From: Deltaproteobacteria bacterium
GTDB lineage: Bacteria; Desulfobacterota; Deferrisomatia; Deferrisomatales; JACRMM01
Length of the DNA stretch: 64,000 bases
NCBI GenBank assembly: GCA_016214985.1
Contig: JACRMM010000046.1
Location: 1 to 64,000, forward strand
Direction: 5' to 3'
In this document: positions 8,681 through 18,600 of the stretch, piece by piece
Layout: each line of letters begins with the position of its first letter
Position numbering within the stretch: position 1 is the stretch's first letter
The notes under the pieces: model-generated
The model's input: only the letters and a program-made list of their open reading frames with translations
Databases searched by the model: none
What the model was told of the DNA's origin: nothing
Made by a program: the position numbers and the translations under genes

Positions 8681-9502
8681 TCAGTGCCAGGTGCCCTCGT
8701 GCTCCTCTTCGTCCCCGTCCTCCGCGAGCCCCTCGATCATGGACAGCGCTTCGTGGACCGCCTCGACCACGTCCTCATCGCTCGAGCGAAGGAGGGGACG
8801 AAGACGCCCGGGCGCGTCCTCCGGGGCGACGAAGATCGACGCTTCAATGGCCGCAAGGAGCAGAGGTTTGGGGGTCTTCAGGGCGAGGAGCGGCGCGACC
8901 GAAGGCCAGGCTGCCTCCACGGCCTGGGCACCCGCCGCGCAGACTGCTTCCTGGCGGATCTCCGCACTTTCGTTCTTGAGTGCTTCGAGGATCTGCGCGT
9001 CGAAGCCCCTGACGTACTGCATGCAGAAGACCGCTGTCAGCCTCCAATCGCCGTCGCCGCTCGCGTAAGCATCGCTCACGGCTTCGGCGTGCCAGGCCTG
9101 GGGTGCCCGAACCGAGGCTTCGAGGACCCGGCGCCGGACCTCCTTCGGGACCGCCGTGTCCAGGAAGACCGCATGGAGTGACTCTCGGATGGTCTGGAAA
9201 GTCCTCTCGGTGATTGGCAGGTCGGCGTCTTCGAAGCCTTCCTCGTCGGAGTATTCAAGCACGGGCCCCAGGGCGATCGCCGCGTCGCCGCGCAACTCCT
9301 CCGACTCGGCCGGATTGCGCACAAGAAGCAGAAGCTGGGCGGCGAGCTCATCGTCAATGACGGTGAAATCACCGGCCACTTCGACGGCAAGGATGCGGTC
9401 GGCAGCGTCAGCCTGCGGATTCCGGAGGACCTCCAGGACCATCGCGCCGGTGTTCTTCGGCCGATCCCAGGGCGGGGTGTCTCTCAGTGTCTTCAGGTCC
9501 AT
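8681..9502 (-). CDS. HEAT-repeat protein
   Basis: A 273-residue all-helical protein with repeating paired amphipathic helices (ADAADRILAVEVAGDF, LRGDAAIALGPVLEY, KEVRRRVLEASVRAP, SAEIRQEAVCAAGAQ, DEDVVEAVHEALSMIE), characteristic of HEAT/ARM superhelices that bind other proteins. It ends in a very acidic tail (EDGDEEEHEG). It is the middle gene of the minus-strand operon, 51 bp after the upstream gene. No signal peptide, so cytoplasmic. The identification as HEAT rests on periodicity rather than a specific subfamily. Confidence 0.75.
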   Translation of the reverse strand: MDLKTLRDTPPWDRPKNTGAMVLEVLRNPQADAADRILAVEVAGDFTVIDDELAAQLLLLVRNPAESEELRGDAAIALGPVLEYSDEEGFEDADLPITERTFQTIRESLHAVFLDTAVPKEVRRRVLEASVRAPQAWHAEAVSDAYASGDGDWRLTAVFCMQYVRGFDAQILEALKNESAEIRQEAVCAAGAQAVEAAWPSVAPLLALKTPKPLLLAAIEASIFVAPEDAPGRLRPLLRSSDEDVVEAVHEALSMIEGLAEDGDEEEHEGTWH

Positions 9503-9553
9503 TTTGTCCCTCGCTTTCGTTCGTCATCTCCGCCGTCGATGTGACCGCACTGA

Positions 9554-10900
9554 CTACGTCTTTGTCCACCGCGCTTTTGCCCGCTCCAGAAACGACGGCG
9601 TAGTGCTCGGTCCCCTGCCCGCCGCGAGCTTCTCGAAGTCCACGATGAAGCCGGTCTTCCGGTGATGCCGAGCGTGGATCTCATCCACCGTCTTCTGCCA
9701 TTCCTTGCGGTTCCCCGCCTTCTCGAAGCACTTCTTTGCCCTCTCGAGGTTTCGCAGCGCGGCGTCGTAGTACTTGCTCTTTCCGGCATTCACGATGCGA
9801 AGGCCCTGGGCGCGCCACAGGCGTGCGGCCACGTCGGGGTGCGCCCTCTCCAGGTTCTTCGCCGCCGGCTCCGTGACGTAGTGGCTCAACTGCTCGAGGG
9901 CCGCGTCGGTGGCCGCGCGCAGGCGCAGCACCAGGCGTTCCGGTTCCTTGGCATGCAGGAACAGCTCGATCGCGGAAGCCAGGTCCGCCTCTTCCACCGC
10001 CCCCACGGCCTTCTCGTGCCACACGGATCGTTCAGCCTTGGGCACGAATTCCATGAGCTCGTCGTAGGCGTACGGGCACGGGTGCTCACGGTAGGCGGTC
10101 CAGGCGGCGTCAAGCGCCTCACCACCGCGGCCGAGCTTGGTGAGAAGCTTCCGCTTGAGCTCCGCCAGATCGAGACCGCCCGCGAACCCACGAGGCGACC
10201 TCTCCGAGAGATCGATCCCCCGCTCCACCCAGGCCAGGGCTTCTTGGGGCTTGCGCCGGGCCGCGAAGATCGTCGCGAGCGCGTGGCAGTCCTGCGGGGT
10301 GAGCCCGGTGGCCTCGGCGAGAGACAGGTAGGCCTCCGAGTTCTTCTGCGCCAGGTACAGGGTGCGAAGCACCTCACCCCAACGGCGTCGGAAGTGGTCT
10401 GGATCGTGGAACGTCGACCCGCCGGGCGAAGGAGGTTCTTGCGGGATGGTCTCGAACCGCTCCCGCACCCGCCGCGCAAAGGTGGCGAGGCCGACACGGT
10501 CCAGCACCTTGGCCAGCTCCTTCTCGATCCCGTGGCAGAACCCGTAGGGGTCGTCGTCCATCCAGGCGAGGAGGCGCGAAGCGGTTTCGTCGGGGTCCGC
10601 AGCGGCGGCGTTCCGCGCTTTGACCCAGCCGACGAAGAGGGTCTCGACGAACTGGCCGAAACAGCCGCTCGAGTCGTCGACCTCCTCCACCTTCTCGTGG
10701 CAACCTGCGAGGAACGTTTCGTAGAGTGCGGCAGCGCGGACGGGATCGGTCTTCAGAAGCTGCGCGACGGAAGCTTCGACCTCTTCGAGAGCGCTCACGA
10801 AGGACCAGCATGCGTGGTAGGACACGAAGCGGCCGGGTTCGAGGGCGCTTTCGATCTGACGCTCCAGCGGATCCGGTTTGCCGCGAGTTCGTGCGGTCAT
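9554..10900 (-). CDS. Conserved hypothetical helical-repeat protein, first gene of the operon
   Basis: A 448-residue soluble protein. Blocks such as ALYETFLAGCHEKVEEVDDSSG, LLAWMDDDPYGFCHGIEKEL and GEVLRTLYLAQKNSEAYLSLAE, then TPR-like helices (EALAWVERGIDLSER) and AAKNLERAHPDVAARLWRAQG near the end, mark it as a conserved family that I recall in the same neighbourhood type as SWIM zinc-finger proteins; no CxC-CxH SWIM motif is present here. It leads the three-gene operon and is divergent from the type III restriction-modification operon across a 302-bp gap. Function unknown; a link to defence is only a positional suggestion. Confidence 0.75.
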   Translation of the reverse strand: MTARTRGKPDPLERQIESALEPGRFVSYHACWSFVSALEEVEASVAQLLKTDPVRAAALYETFLAGCHEKVEEVDDSSGCFGQFVETLFVGWVKARNAAAADPDETASRLLAWMDDDPYGFCHGIEKELAKVLDRVGLATFARRVRERFETIPQEPPSPGGSTFHDPDHFRRRWGEVLRTLYLAQKNSEAYLSLAEATGLTPQDCHALATIFAARRKPQEALAWVERGIDLSERSPRGFAGGLDLAELKRKLLTKLGRGGEALDAAWTAYREHPCPYAYDELMEFVPKAERSVWHEKAVGAVEEADLASAIELFLHAKEPERLVLRLRAATDAALEQLSHYVTEPAAKNLERAHPDVAARLWRAQGLRIVNAGKSKYYDAALRNLERAKKCFEKAGNRKEWQKTVDEIHARHHRKTGFIVDFEKLAAGRGPSTTPSFLERAKARWTKT

Positions 10901-11202
10901 CTCTCACCCTTCCCGGACCCGGTCGAGAGGGGCGATCGGCCGACACATAAGGCGCATGGTGGCCCCATTCTTCCGCGGGTGACTCTGGGTTGCGCTGTTC
11001 CTGGGAATTGTGATGGGGTATACGTGTCGTGCCCGCGCCCCGTCAAGGCCGACTCTCTCTCGGCGTTGCGACGGTGCGCCAGCAGGTGAGCCGAGTTGTA
11101 GGGTGGGCGGTTCCCGCGAGGCGGGGTTCGCCCACCGAAACGTGGCCCGCGTGGGGCAACCCGCCTTCGGCGGAACGCCCCACCCTACGGCCGGAGGTGA
11201 CG
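10901..11202. other. Divergent intergenic region with palindromic repeat
   Basis: This 302-bp gap separates the minus-strand hypothetical operon from the plus-strand restriction-modification operon and must hold both promoters. The stretch GGAATTGTGATGGGGTATACG (about 11005-11025) is AT-richer and could hold a promoter. The right-hand part is the palindromic repeat listed separately. Confidence 0.4.
11098..11188. repeat. GTAGGGTGGGC-type intergenic palindromic repeat
   Basis: GTAGGGTGGGC at 11098-11108 is mirrored, with one extra base, by GCCCCACCCTAC at 11177-11188. Internally, GGCGGTTCCCGCGAGGCGGG and GGCAACCCGCCTTCGGCGG add further stems. It ends 15 bases before the mod start codon. It looks like one of the widespread REP/MITE-like elements whose terminal motif is GTAGGGTGGG. 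It may lengthen the leader of the operon. Confidence 0.6.
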
Positions 11203-13980
11203 ATGCCCCGCCCGAAGAAGACCGCCGCGGCGCCGAAAGGCGCCGCCTCATACAGCCACCCCGCCGCCGACCTGGCGGCCCGGCCCGAGATCGGGACCCA
11301 GGCGCACTTCAAAAAGGCCCGGGCACCGGCCACCTACCGGTTCGACTCTTCGCTCGCGCCCGAGCTCAATTGGGATGGTCAGAACCCCGCCCGTGAAGAG
11401 GCCGAGGCGCTGCTTCGTGCCATCGAGGAAGCGGGGAGCCTCGAAGAGGCCCGGGCCGCCGCCGCAAAGCTGAAGGCCCTCTCTCGCCCCTTCCTCAACT
11501 GGTCGGGCAAGGCCGAGCGGCTGTCGTTCGACGTGCCCACCCTGCCCCTCTTCGTGCACGAGCGGCTCTCCACCCGTGCCATCCTCGAGACCCTCAAGGG
11601 TCACAAGCGCGACAAGCAGCTCGACTTCTTCGACTCGCTCTTCGCAAGCCCCGAGCGCTCGCTCGCCGACCAGGTGCTCAAGGCTTACGAGCACCGCGAC
11701 CAGTGGGTGAACCGGCTGCTGCTGGGCGACTCGCTGGTGGTCATGAATTCGCTCCTGCGCTACGAGTCCATGGGCGGCCAGGTGCAGATGATCTACATGG
11801 ACCCGCCCTACGGCGTGAAGTTCGGCTCGAACTTCCAGCCCTTTGTCCGCAAGCGCGACGTCAAGCACAACGAAGACGACGACGTCACGCGCGAGCCCGA
11901 GATGGTGCAAGCCTACCGCGACACGTGGGAGCTCGGCCTCCACAGCTACCTCACCTACCTGCGCGACCGCCTGCTCCTCTGTCGCGACCTCCTCGCCCCC
12001 ACGGGGTCGATCTTCGTCCAGATCAGCGATGAGAACCTGCACCATGTGCGGGAGGTGATGGATGAGGTGTTCGGGGGGGAGAATTTTGTAGCAGTGATAA
12101 CATTTTCGAAGACCAGCGGCTCCACGGGTGACTATCTGTCCAGCACGTGCGACTACCTTCTGTGGTATGCACGGGACATTGAGCGTCTGAAGTACCGGAC
12201 GGTATTCCAGCAGAAGGTCATCGGAGGCGCAGGAGCTACTGGCTACAACCGCGTCCTATTGCCAGACGGCACCAAACGAATCCTAAAGACAGAGGAAATT
12301 TCCAACCCAACACTGCTAGAAGCAGGCTCTCGCGTCTATACACTCGACAACTTGATGAGCCAGTCAATGGGCCGAGAGAAGGGTGCAGGCGCAGCGTGCT
12401 GGTTTCCAATATCTCTTGGTGGGAGGGAGTACCGCCCAAACCAAAGGTCCAGATGGAAGACTAACGAAGAGGGGATGACGCGGTTACTGACAGCAAATCG
12501 CCTGGAACCTGCCGGTGATACGATGCGGTACGTTAGATACTTTGAGGACTTCCCGGCATTCCCGCTCAGCAATTTATGGGAAGATACAGGCATCGCGGGA
12601 TATGCGGCAGACAAACTCTATGTGGTGCAGACATCGAACAAGGTAATCCAGCGCTGCCTTCTCATGACCACCGACCCCGGCGACCTCGTCCTCGACCCCA
12701 CCTGCGGCAGCGGGACGACGGCTGCCGTGGCCGAGCAGTGGGGCCGGCGTTGGATCACCATGGACACGAGCCGCGTTCCCCTGGCCCTGGCACGCCAGCG
12801 CCTGCTCACGGCGACCTACGACTACTACCAGCTCGTGGACGACGCCCGGGGCCCAGCTGGAGGGTTCGTGTACGTGCGCCGCCAGAACAGCAAGGGCGAG
12901 GAGGTGGGCGGCATCGTCCCCCACGTGACCCTGAAGAGCATCGCCAACAACGAGCCGCCCGCCGAAGAGGTGCTGGTGGACCGGCCCGAGGTGGCCAAGG
13001 GCGTGGTGCGCGTCACGGGACCCTTCGTGCTCGAGGCCACGATCCCCACGGCCGAGGGCCTGGACGAGGAGCCGGAGACGCCGGGTATCCAGAGCGAGAG
13101 CCACCAGACCCACGTGGAGCGGATGATCGAGGTGTTGCGACGGGCACCGGTGCTGCGTTTGACGGGGAAACAGACCGTTACCCTGAAGCAAATCCGACCG
13201 CCGGCGAAGACGCTGGCGCTCTCTGCAGAGGCCGTGGTCGACGTACTCGCCACGGGGACCACCCCTCTCCCTAACCCTCTCCCACTGAGGGGAGAGGGAA
13301 TGAAAGGCGAGGGGGCAAGAGAGGTGACCGAGGAGCCCGTTGCCATCGTCTTCGGCCCCGAGAACGGGCCGCTCTCGGAGCGCCTGGTGCGCGAGGCGTG
13401 GGACGAGGCGGGCCTCAAGCGCTATACGCGGCTCTTCGTGATCGGCTTCGGCATCGACTCCAAGGCGCGCGAGTTCGTGGAAAAGGCGGGGCAGATCGGC
13501 ATCCCCTGCGTGTACCTGCAGGCGTCGATGGACCTGCAGATGGGCGACCTCTTGAAGAACATGCGGTCGAGCCAGGTGTTCAGCGTGTGCGGCCTGCCGG
13601 ACGTGGCGGTGAGAGCCGCGGGCGGCACAGCGGGGCAAGCCCCGCCCTACGAGGTGGAACTGCTGGGGCTCGACACCTTCGACCCGGCCACCATGGAGCC
13701 CACTCACCTTTCGGGCAGCGACGTGCCGGCGTGGTTCCTCGACACGGACTACAACGGCCTGGTCTTTCGCGTATGCCAGGCCTTCTTCCCGCGCACGGGC
13801 GCCTGGGAGAGCTTGAAGCGCGCCCTCAAGGCCGAGTTCGAGGACACGGTGTGGGAGCACCTGTCGGGCACCGTGAGCGCGCCCTTCGAGGTCGGAGACC
13901 ACCGGCAGATCGCCGTCAAGGCCATCGACCCGCGGGGGAACGAGCTGCTGGTCGTGAAGAAGCTGGAGGGGGGGAGATGA
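11203..13980 (+). CDS. mod: Type III restriction-modification system DNA methyltransferase (Mod)
   Basis: A 925-residue site-specific DNA methyltransferase that would transfer a methyl group from SAM to adenine in the recognition site. The catalytic motif IV DPPYG is at about residue 200 and the SAM-binding motif DPTCGSGTT at about 498, the DPPY-before-FxGxG order of beta-class amino-methyltransferases, including type III Mod. The region between them (nt ~12070-12650) is the expected target-recognition domain and is visibly lower in GC than the flanks. The start is set by GGAGGTG 4 bases upstream of the ATG. Two palindromic repeats lie in-frame in the C-terminal part. The stop overlaps the next start as ATGA. 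The C-terminal ~200 residues resemble the extended tail of large type III-like methylases. Confidence 0.9.
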   Translation: MPRPKKTAAAPKGAASYSHPAADLAARPEIGTQAHFKKARAPATYRFDSSLAPELNWDGQNPAREEAEALLRAIEEAGSLEEARAAAAKLKALSRPFLNWSGKAERLSFDVPTLPLFVHERLSTRAILETLKGHKRDKQLDFFDSLFASPERSLADQVLKAYEHRDQWVNRLLLGDSLVVMNSLLRYESMGGQVQMIYMDPPYGVKFGSNFQPFVRKRDVKHNEDDDVTREPEMVQAYRDTWELGLHSYLTYLRDRLLLCRDLLAPTGSIFVQISDENLHHVREVMDEVFGGENFVAVITFSKTSGSTGDYLSSTCDYLLWYARDIERLKYRTVFQQKVIGGAGATGYNRVLLPDGTKRILKTEEISNPTLLEAGSRVYTLDNLMSQSMGREKGAGAACWFPISLGGREYRPNQRSRWKTNEEGMTRLLTANRLEPAGDTMRYVRYFEDFPAFPLSNLWEDTGIAGYAADKLYVVQTSNKVIQRCLLMTTDPGDLVLDPTCGSGTTAAVAEQWGRRWITMDTSRVPLALARQRLLTATYDYYQLVDDARGPAGGFVYVRRQNSKGEEVGGIVPHVTLKSIANNEPPAEEVLVDRPEVAKGVVRVTGPFVLEATIPTAEGLDEEPETPGIQSESHQTHVERMIEVLRRAPVLRLTGKQTVTLKQIRPPAKTLALSAEAVVDVLATGTTPLPNPLPLRGEGMKGEGAREVTEEPVAIVFGPENGPLSERLVREAWDEAGLKRYTRLFVIGFGIDSKAREFVEKAGQIGIPCVYLQASMDLQMGDLLKNMRSSQVFSVCGLPDVAVRAAGGTAGQAPPYEVELLGLDTFDPATMEPTHLSGSDVPAWFLDTDYNGLVFRVCQAFFPRTGAWESLKRALKAEFEDTVWEHLSGTVSAPFEVGDHRQIAVKAIDPRGNELLVVKKLEGGR
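13260..13318 (+). repeat. Palindromic repeat inserted in frame within mod
   Basis: CCCTCTCCC (13275-13283), a 5-base loop, then GGGAGAGGG (13290-13298) form a perfect 9-bp stem inside the coding frame. The encoded residues TPLPNPLPLRGEG are the familiar translation of this dispersed element type. It adds about 19 residues without disturbing the frame. Confidence 0.7.
13630..13645 (+). repeat. Second short palindrome within mod (GCGGGGC-type)
   Basis: GCGGGGCAAGCCCCGC is a compact hairpin in the mod coding sequence, encoding GTAGQAPPY in an Ala/Gly-rich linker. The motif resembles intergenic elements ending in GGGGCTTGCCCCG. Confidence 0.45.
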
Positions 13981-15641
13981 TTCGGGAGGTCGCCATCCGG
14001 CGCTTCAAGCAGTTCGAGGACGTGACCTTCGGGCTCTCCGGGCATGTAGTCCTGGCCGGACAGAACAATTCCGGCAAGACCACGGTTCTGCAGGCGCTCT
14101 CTGCCTGGTCGCAGGCCCTGGAGCTCTGGCGCCTGCTCAACGACACCCAGAAACACAACGGGTACTACAGCAAGAAGCCGGTGGCGCGGCAGGCCTTCAG
14201 CGCCGTGCCGCTGCGGTCGTTCGACCTGCTCTGGCGGGATCGAGAGTACGCGGGCTCGGTGGAGATCGAGGTCACAACCCAGGCCGGCTGGAAGCTGGCC
14301 ATGGAGCTCGACGCGGACAGCACCGAGCAGATCTACGTGCGCCCCTCCCGTCTGACGCCCCGGGAGGTCTTGCAGCAACCGGCGCCCACGATGGTCTATG
14401 TGTCCAGCATGGACGGCCTGGAGATCGAGGAGCCCGCGATCAACAATCCGGAGTGGATCCGGACCCTGCTGGGGCGGCAGCGGCCCGGAAGCATCCTTCG
14501 GAACCTGCTGTACGAGGTTTCCCGAACCCCGCACTGGGATGACCTCCGCGGCACCGTGCGCAAGCTGTTCGGCGTAGAGTTGGAGGTCCCCCAGACCTAC
14601 GGCGGCCAGATCATCTGCGAGTTCGGCCGGCCGGGGAAACCCACCCCCCTCGACATCATGAGCGGGGGCAGCGGGCTGCATCAGGTTCTCCTGCTTCTGG
14701 CCTGCCTCTACACGCGCGCCGGGTCCGTCCTCCTGATCGACGAGCCCGACGCCCACCTTCACGTCTTCCTCCAAGACACGATCTTCTCCGAGATCCGGTC
14801 CGTCGCGGCGAAGACGAACTCCCAGGTGGTCCTGGCGACCCACTCTGAGGTGATCTTCCGCTCTGTGCCGCCCGAGAGCCTCGTCGTGATGATGGGGCGA
14901 CCCCGACGCCTCGCCGACTGTGCCGAACGGGAGAAGCTCGCTCGGGCCATGGGTGTTCTGGAGCAGGTTGACGTCATCAATGCGTTATCGGGGCCTGGCG
15001 TGATGTATCTGGAAGGCTATACCGACTTGAACCTCTTGCGCGTGTGGGCGGACAAGCTCGGGCATCCAGCCGCGGAGTTCTTCGACGTCGAGCCCTTTTG
15101 GAAACCCCAGGCCTGGGAGCCGAGGGATGGAGCGGGTGGGATCAGGGCAAAGGAGCACTTCGAGGCGTTGGAACTCGTTCGCGAAGACATCACGGGCGTC
15201 TGGCTGATCGACGCTGACGGCAAGGCCCGGGGCGTCACAGCTACGCCTGCCCCGGAGCGCGGCAAGTTGAATCGGATCGCCTGGAGCCGGTACGAGACTG
15301 AGAGCTACCTCGTGCATCCGGCAGCCCTGGAGTGCTTCCTCGAACACAAGACCGGAGAGCCGGCCCAGGAAGCGGTGCATCGGTTCTTTGCCGAACGCTT
15401 CGGCGCGGAACTAACCGACGCGTTCTACTCCCAGCCCTTTGCGCCTCCCGCCCTGGTCGAGAACTTCTTGAAGACGACCAAGGCGCGGACGAGCATCCTC
15501 GGCGCCCTGTTCGAAGAGTCCGGCCTGTTCGGCCTGGACTACACGCACTACGAAGAAGTCGCGCTGTGTATGACACCCGAGGAGGTCCACCCCGAGGTAA
15601 GAGAGAAGCTCGACTTCATCCAGCAGGCATTCGGGCTATGA
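13977..15641 (+). CDS. AAA/ABC-type ATPase fused to TOPRIM nuclease domain (OLD / PARIS-like)
   Basis: A 554-residue protein. The N-terminal ~320 residues are an ABC/AAA15-type ATPase: Walker A GQNNSGKTT near residues 28-36, a signature-like SGGSGLHQ near 227, Walker B LLIDEPDAHLH near 252. The C-terminal part carries TOPRIM hallmarks: YLEGYTD near 343 (the conserved Glu), WLIDADGK near 409 (the Asp pair), then SRYETESYL, which recalls the RYEIENYL block of DUF4435. This is the architecture of OLD-family nucleases and of a fused PARIS AriA-AriB. Its start overlaps the mod stop (ATGA) and its stop overlaps the res start (ATGA), so it is translated together with both. Likely a defence effector or guard for the restriction system; that role is inference. 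Confidence 0.85.
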   Translation: MIREVAIRRFKQFEDVTFGLSGHVVLAGQNNSGKTTVLQALSAWSQALELWRLLNDTQKHNGYYSKKPVARQAFSAVPLRSFDLLWRDREYAGSVEIEVTTQAGWKLAMELDADSTEQIYVRPSRLTPREVLQQPAPTMVYVSSMDGLEIEEPAINNPEWIRTLLGRQRPGSILRNLLYEVSRTPHWDDLRGTVRKLFGVELEVPQTYGGQIICEFGRPGKPTPLDIMSGGSGLHQVLLLLACLYTRAGSVLLIDEPDAHLHVFLQDTIFSEIRSVAAKTNSQVVLATHSEVIFRSVPPESLVVMMGRPRRLADCAEREKLARAMGVLEQVDVINALSGPGVMYLEGYTDLNLLRVWADKLGHPAAEFFDVEPFWKPQAWEPRDGAGGIRAKEHFEALELVREDITGVWLIDADGKARGVTATPAPERGKLNRIAWSRYETESYLVHPAALECFLEHKTGEPAQEAVHRFFAERFGAELTDAFYSQPFAPPALVENFLKTTKARTSILGALFEESGLFGLDYTHYEEVALCMTPEEVHPEVREKLDFIQQAFGL

Positions 15642-18600
15642 CCGAGTTTCAGGTCGCCGAGCCCATCCTCAACTCCCCCTATGACGAGCCGCGGGAGCAC
15701 TGGTGGATCATCGAGGGCCTGCCCCTGGAGAGACGCCAGGGCCGCCGGCCCGCGATGTACTACTACGTGGAGCCGGGCCGAAACCAGGCAGAGCGGGGCG
15801 GTTTCCACATCGAGCTCAAGCGCGTGAATCTCATCCGCGAGCGGGTGAAGGCGTGGCGCCAGGAGGGCTGGCCGGGCGTGACGCGTACGACGCGCGACCT
15901 GCTTACCTACTGGCGGCGCGAGGGCCGGGAGAAGCGGCTCTTCTTCGCCCAACTCGAGGCGGCCGAGACGATCCTCTTCCTCGCGGAGGCTCGGGCGGAC
16001 TTCCGGCAGGGCGTCGAGATCCCTCGGGACGAGCCGACCGAGGAGGCCCGGGCCAAGGGCTACGCGGGCTTCCTCCGCTACGCCTGCAAGATGGCCACGG
16101 GGGCGGGCAAGACGACCGTGATGGGCCTCCTGGCAGCCTGGAGCCTCCTGAACAAGGCGGCCAACCCCGGCGACCGGCGCTTTTCCGACGTGGTGCTGGT
16201 GGTCTGCCCCAACGTGACGATCCGCGACCGCTTGAAGGAGCTCGATCCCGAGCAGGGCGAGGCGAGCCTCTACCGGACGCGCGATCTCGTGCCCGGCCAC
16301 CTGCTGCCCCACCTTGCCCAGGGCAAGGTGCTCGTGACCAACTGGCACGTATTCGAGCCCCAGGCGCCCCAGACCGCCGGCGACGGAGGGCGGGTGGTGC
16401 GGGCCGGCGTGCCGGTCGTCACGACCGAAACGATCCGCCTGGGTGAGAAGAACGAGACCAAGCGGGGCAGCCGCTGGGTCACCCGCGAGACGCTCGGCCT
16501 CCAGATCGCCAACGGGCTCGTGGAGGTGGTGGAGGGCGATCCGGCCCGGGACCCGGTGGTCAAGGTGCGAAGCACCCGGTATGTGGAAAGCGACACGGCG
16601 CTCGTGAACCGCGTGCTGCGTGACGTGGGGGGCAAACGGAACCTCCTCGTCTTCAACGACGAGGCCCACCACGCCTACCGCGTCAAGGTCGAGCGCCCCG
16701 AGGACTGGGAGGAGCTCGACGAGGACGAGCGCGAGGAGTGGCTCTCGGACAAGACCGAAGCCACGGTCTGGATCGACGGGCTGGACCGCGTGGCGAAGCT
16801 CCGCGGCATCAACGTCTGCATCGACCTTTCAGCGACGCCTTACTTCCTCAACCGTGTGGGGCAGGAGGCGAACCGGCCCTTCCCCTGGGTGGTGAGCGAC
16901 TTCGGGCTCATCGACGCCATCGAAAGCGGGCTCGTGAAAATTCCCCAGCTCGCCGTGCGTGACACCACCGGCGCCGAGGTGCCCGGGTACTTCAACATCT
17001 GGCAGTGGATCCTTCAGCCCGGCCGGCTCACGGCCTCGGAGCGGGGCGGCAAGCGTGCGCACCCCAAGCCCGAGGCGGTGCTCAAGTGGGCCCACCACCC
17101 GATCGCTATGCTCGGCGGGCTGTGGGAGGAGACGCGCCGGGAGTGGCTGACGCTCCGGGGCGAGGAGCGGCCGCCCGTCTTCATCCTCGTATGCAAGAAC
17201 ACGGCGCTGGCGAACGTGATCTTCGAGTGGCTGGCCAACGGCCGGTGTCCGGTGGGCATCCCTCCCTCCAAGCTCGACGGCTTCCGCAATACGCCCGCCG
17301 AGACGAACACGATCGTGGTCCACTCCAAGGTGGTGGAGGAGACGGACCGCGACCTGGCGGGCGGCGGCTCCCAGGCCGACGAGAAGCGTTGGATGCGCTT
17401 CACCCTCGACACCGTGGGCAGGCGGGACTGGCCTCGGGACCGCCAGGGCCGAGAGCTCACCCCCGACGGCTTCGCCGACCTGGCGAAGAAGCTCGATCGG
17501 CCGCTCCACCCCCCGGGCCGCGACGTGCGCTGCATCGTGAGTGTGGGCATGTTGACTGAGGGCTGGGACTGCCAGACCGTGACCCACATCGTGGGTCTTC
17601 GGCCGTTTCAGTCGCAACTCCTTTGCGAGCAGGTCGTGGGGCGGGGGCTTCGCCGGTCGAGCTACGAGGTGGGCGAGAATGGCCGACTGACCGAAGAGGT
17701 GGCCAAGGTCTTCGGGGTGCCGTTCCAGATCGTGCCGTTCAAGGCCAATCCGGCCGGGGCGCCGCCGCCCACGGTGAAGCGGCACCACGTGCGAGGGCTA
17801 CCGGAGCGGGCCCACTTGGGGATCGAGTTCCCTCGGGTCGAGGGCTACGTGCAGGCCGTGCGAAACCGCGTGACGGTGGACTGGAGCGGCGTCCCGCCGG
17901 TCACCTTGGAGCCCGGCCGCATCCCGCCCGAAGTCGAGGCGAAGGGACTGCACCCCACGAACACCGGGCGTCTCTCCCTTTCCGGGCCGGGCAAGGCGGA
18001 TGCTCTTACGCTTGAGGCGTTTCGCCGCGCGCGCCGAGAACAGGAGCTCGTCTTCGACGTAGCCGGTGCGCTTACGCGGCTTTTCCGCGAGCAGCGCGAG
18101 TGCCAGGTGCCTCCCCATGTGCTCTTCCCTCAACTGGCAGCGATCGTGCGACGATACCTGGACGAAAAGGTGGAAGCTCCTGCGCCGTCCGACAAGAGAG
18201 ACGTCTTTCTCTCGCCATACTACGGATGGCTTGTGGAAGCTCTGCTTCAGAACCTGCGCGGCGACGTGGAGGAGGGCGAGGCGCCGGAGCTGCCGCTCCT
18301 GGAGACCTCGCGGGGGCCCGGCTCCACGGCCGAGGTGGACTTCTGGACGAGCCGCGACGCGCGCGAGGTCACGAAGAGCCAGGTGAACTACGTCGTCGCC
18401 GACACGAAGCGCTGGGAGCAGTCCGCGGCCTACTATCTCGACACGCACCCTGCGGTGGCTGCCTTCGTAAAGAACGCCGGGCTGGGTCTGGGCATCCCCT
18501 ATCTTCACAACGGCGAGCAGCACGAGTACGTGCCGGACTTTGTCTTACGGCTGGCCGTCGAAGAGGGGCGTTACCTCCTCTTGGAGACCAAGGGCTACGA

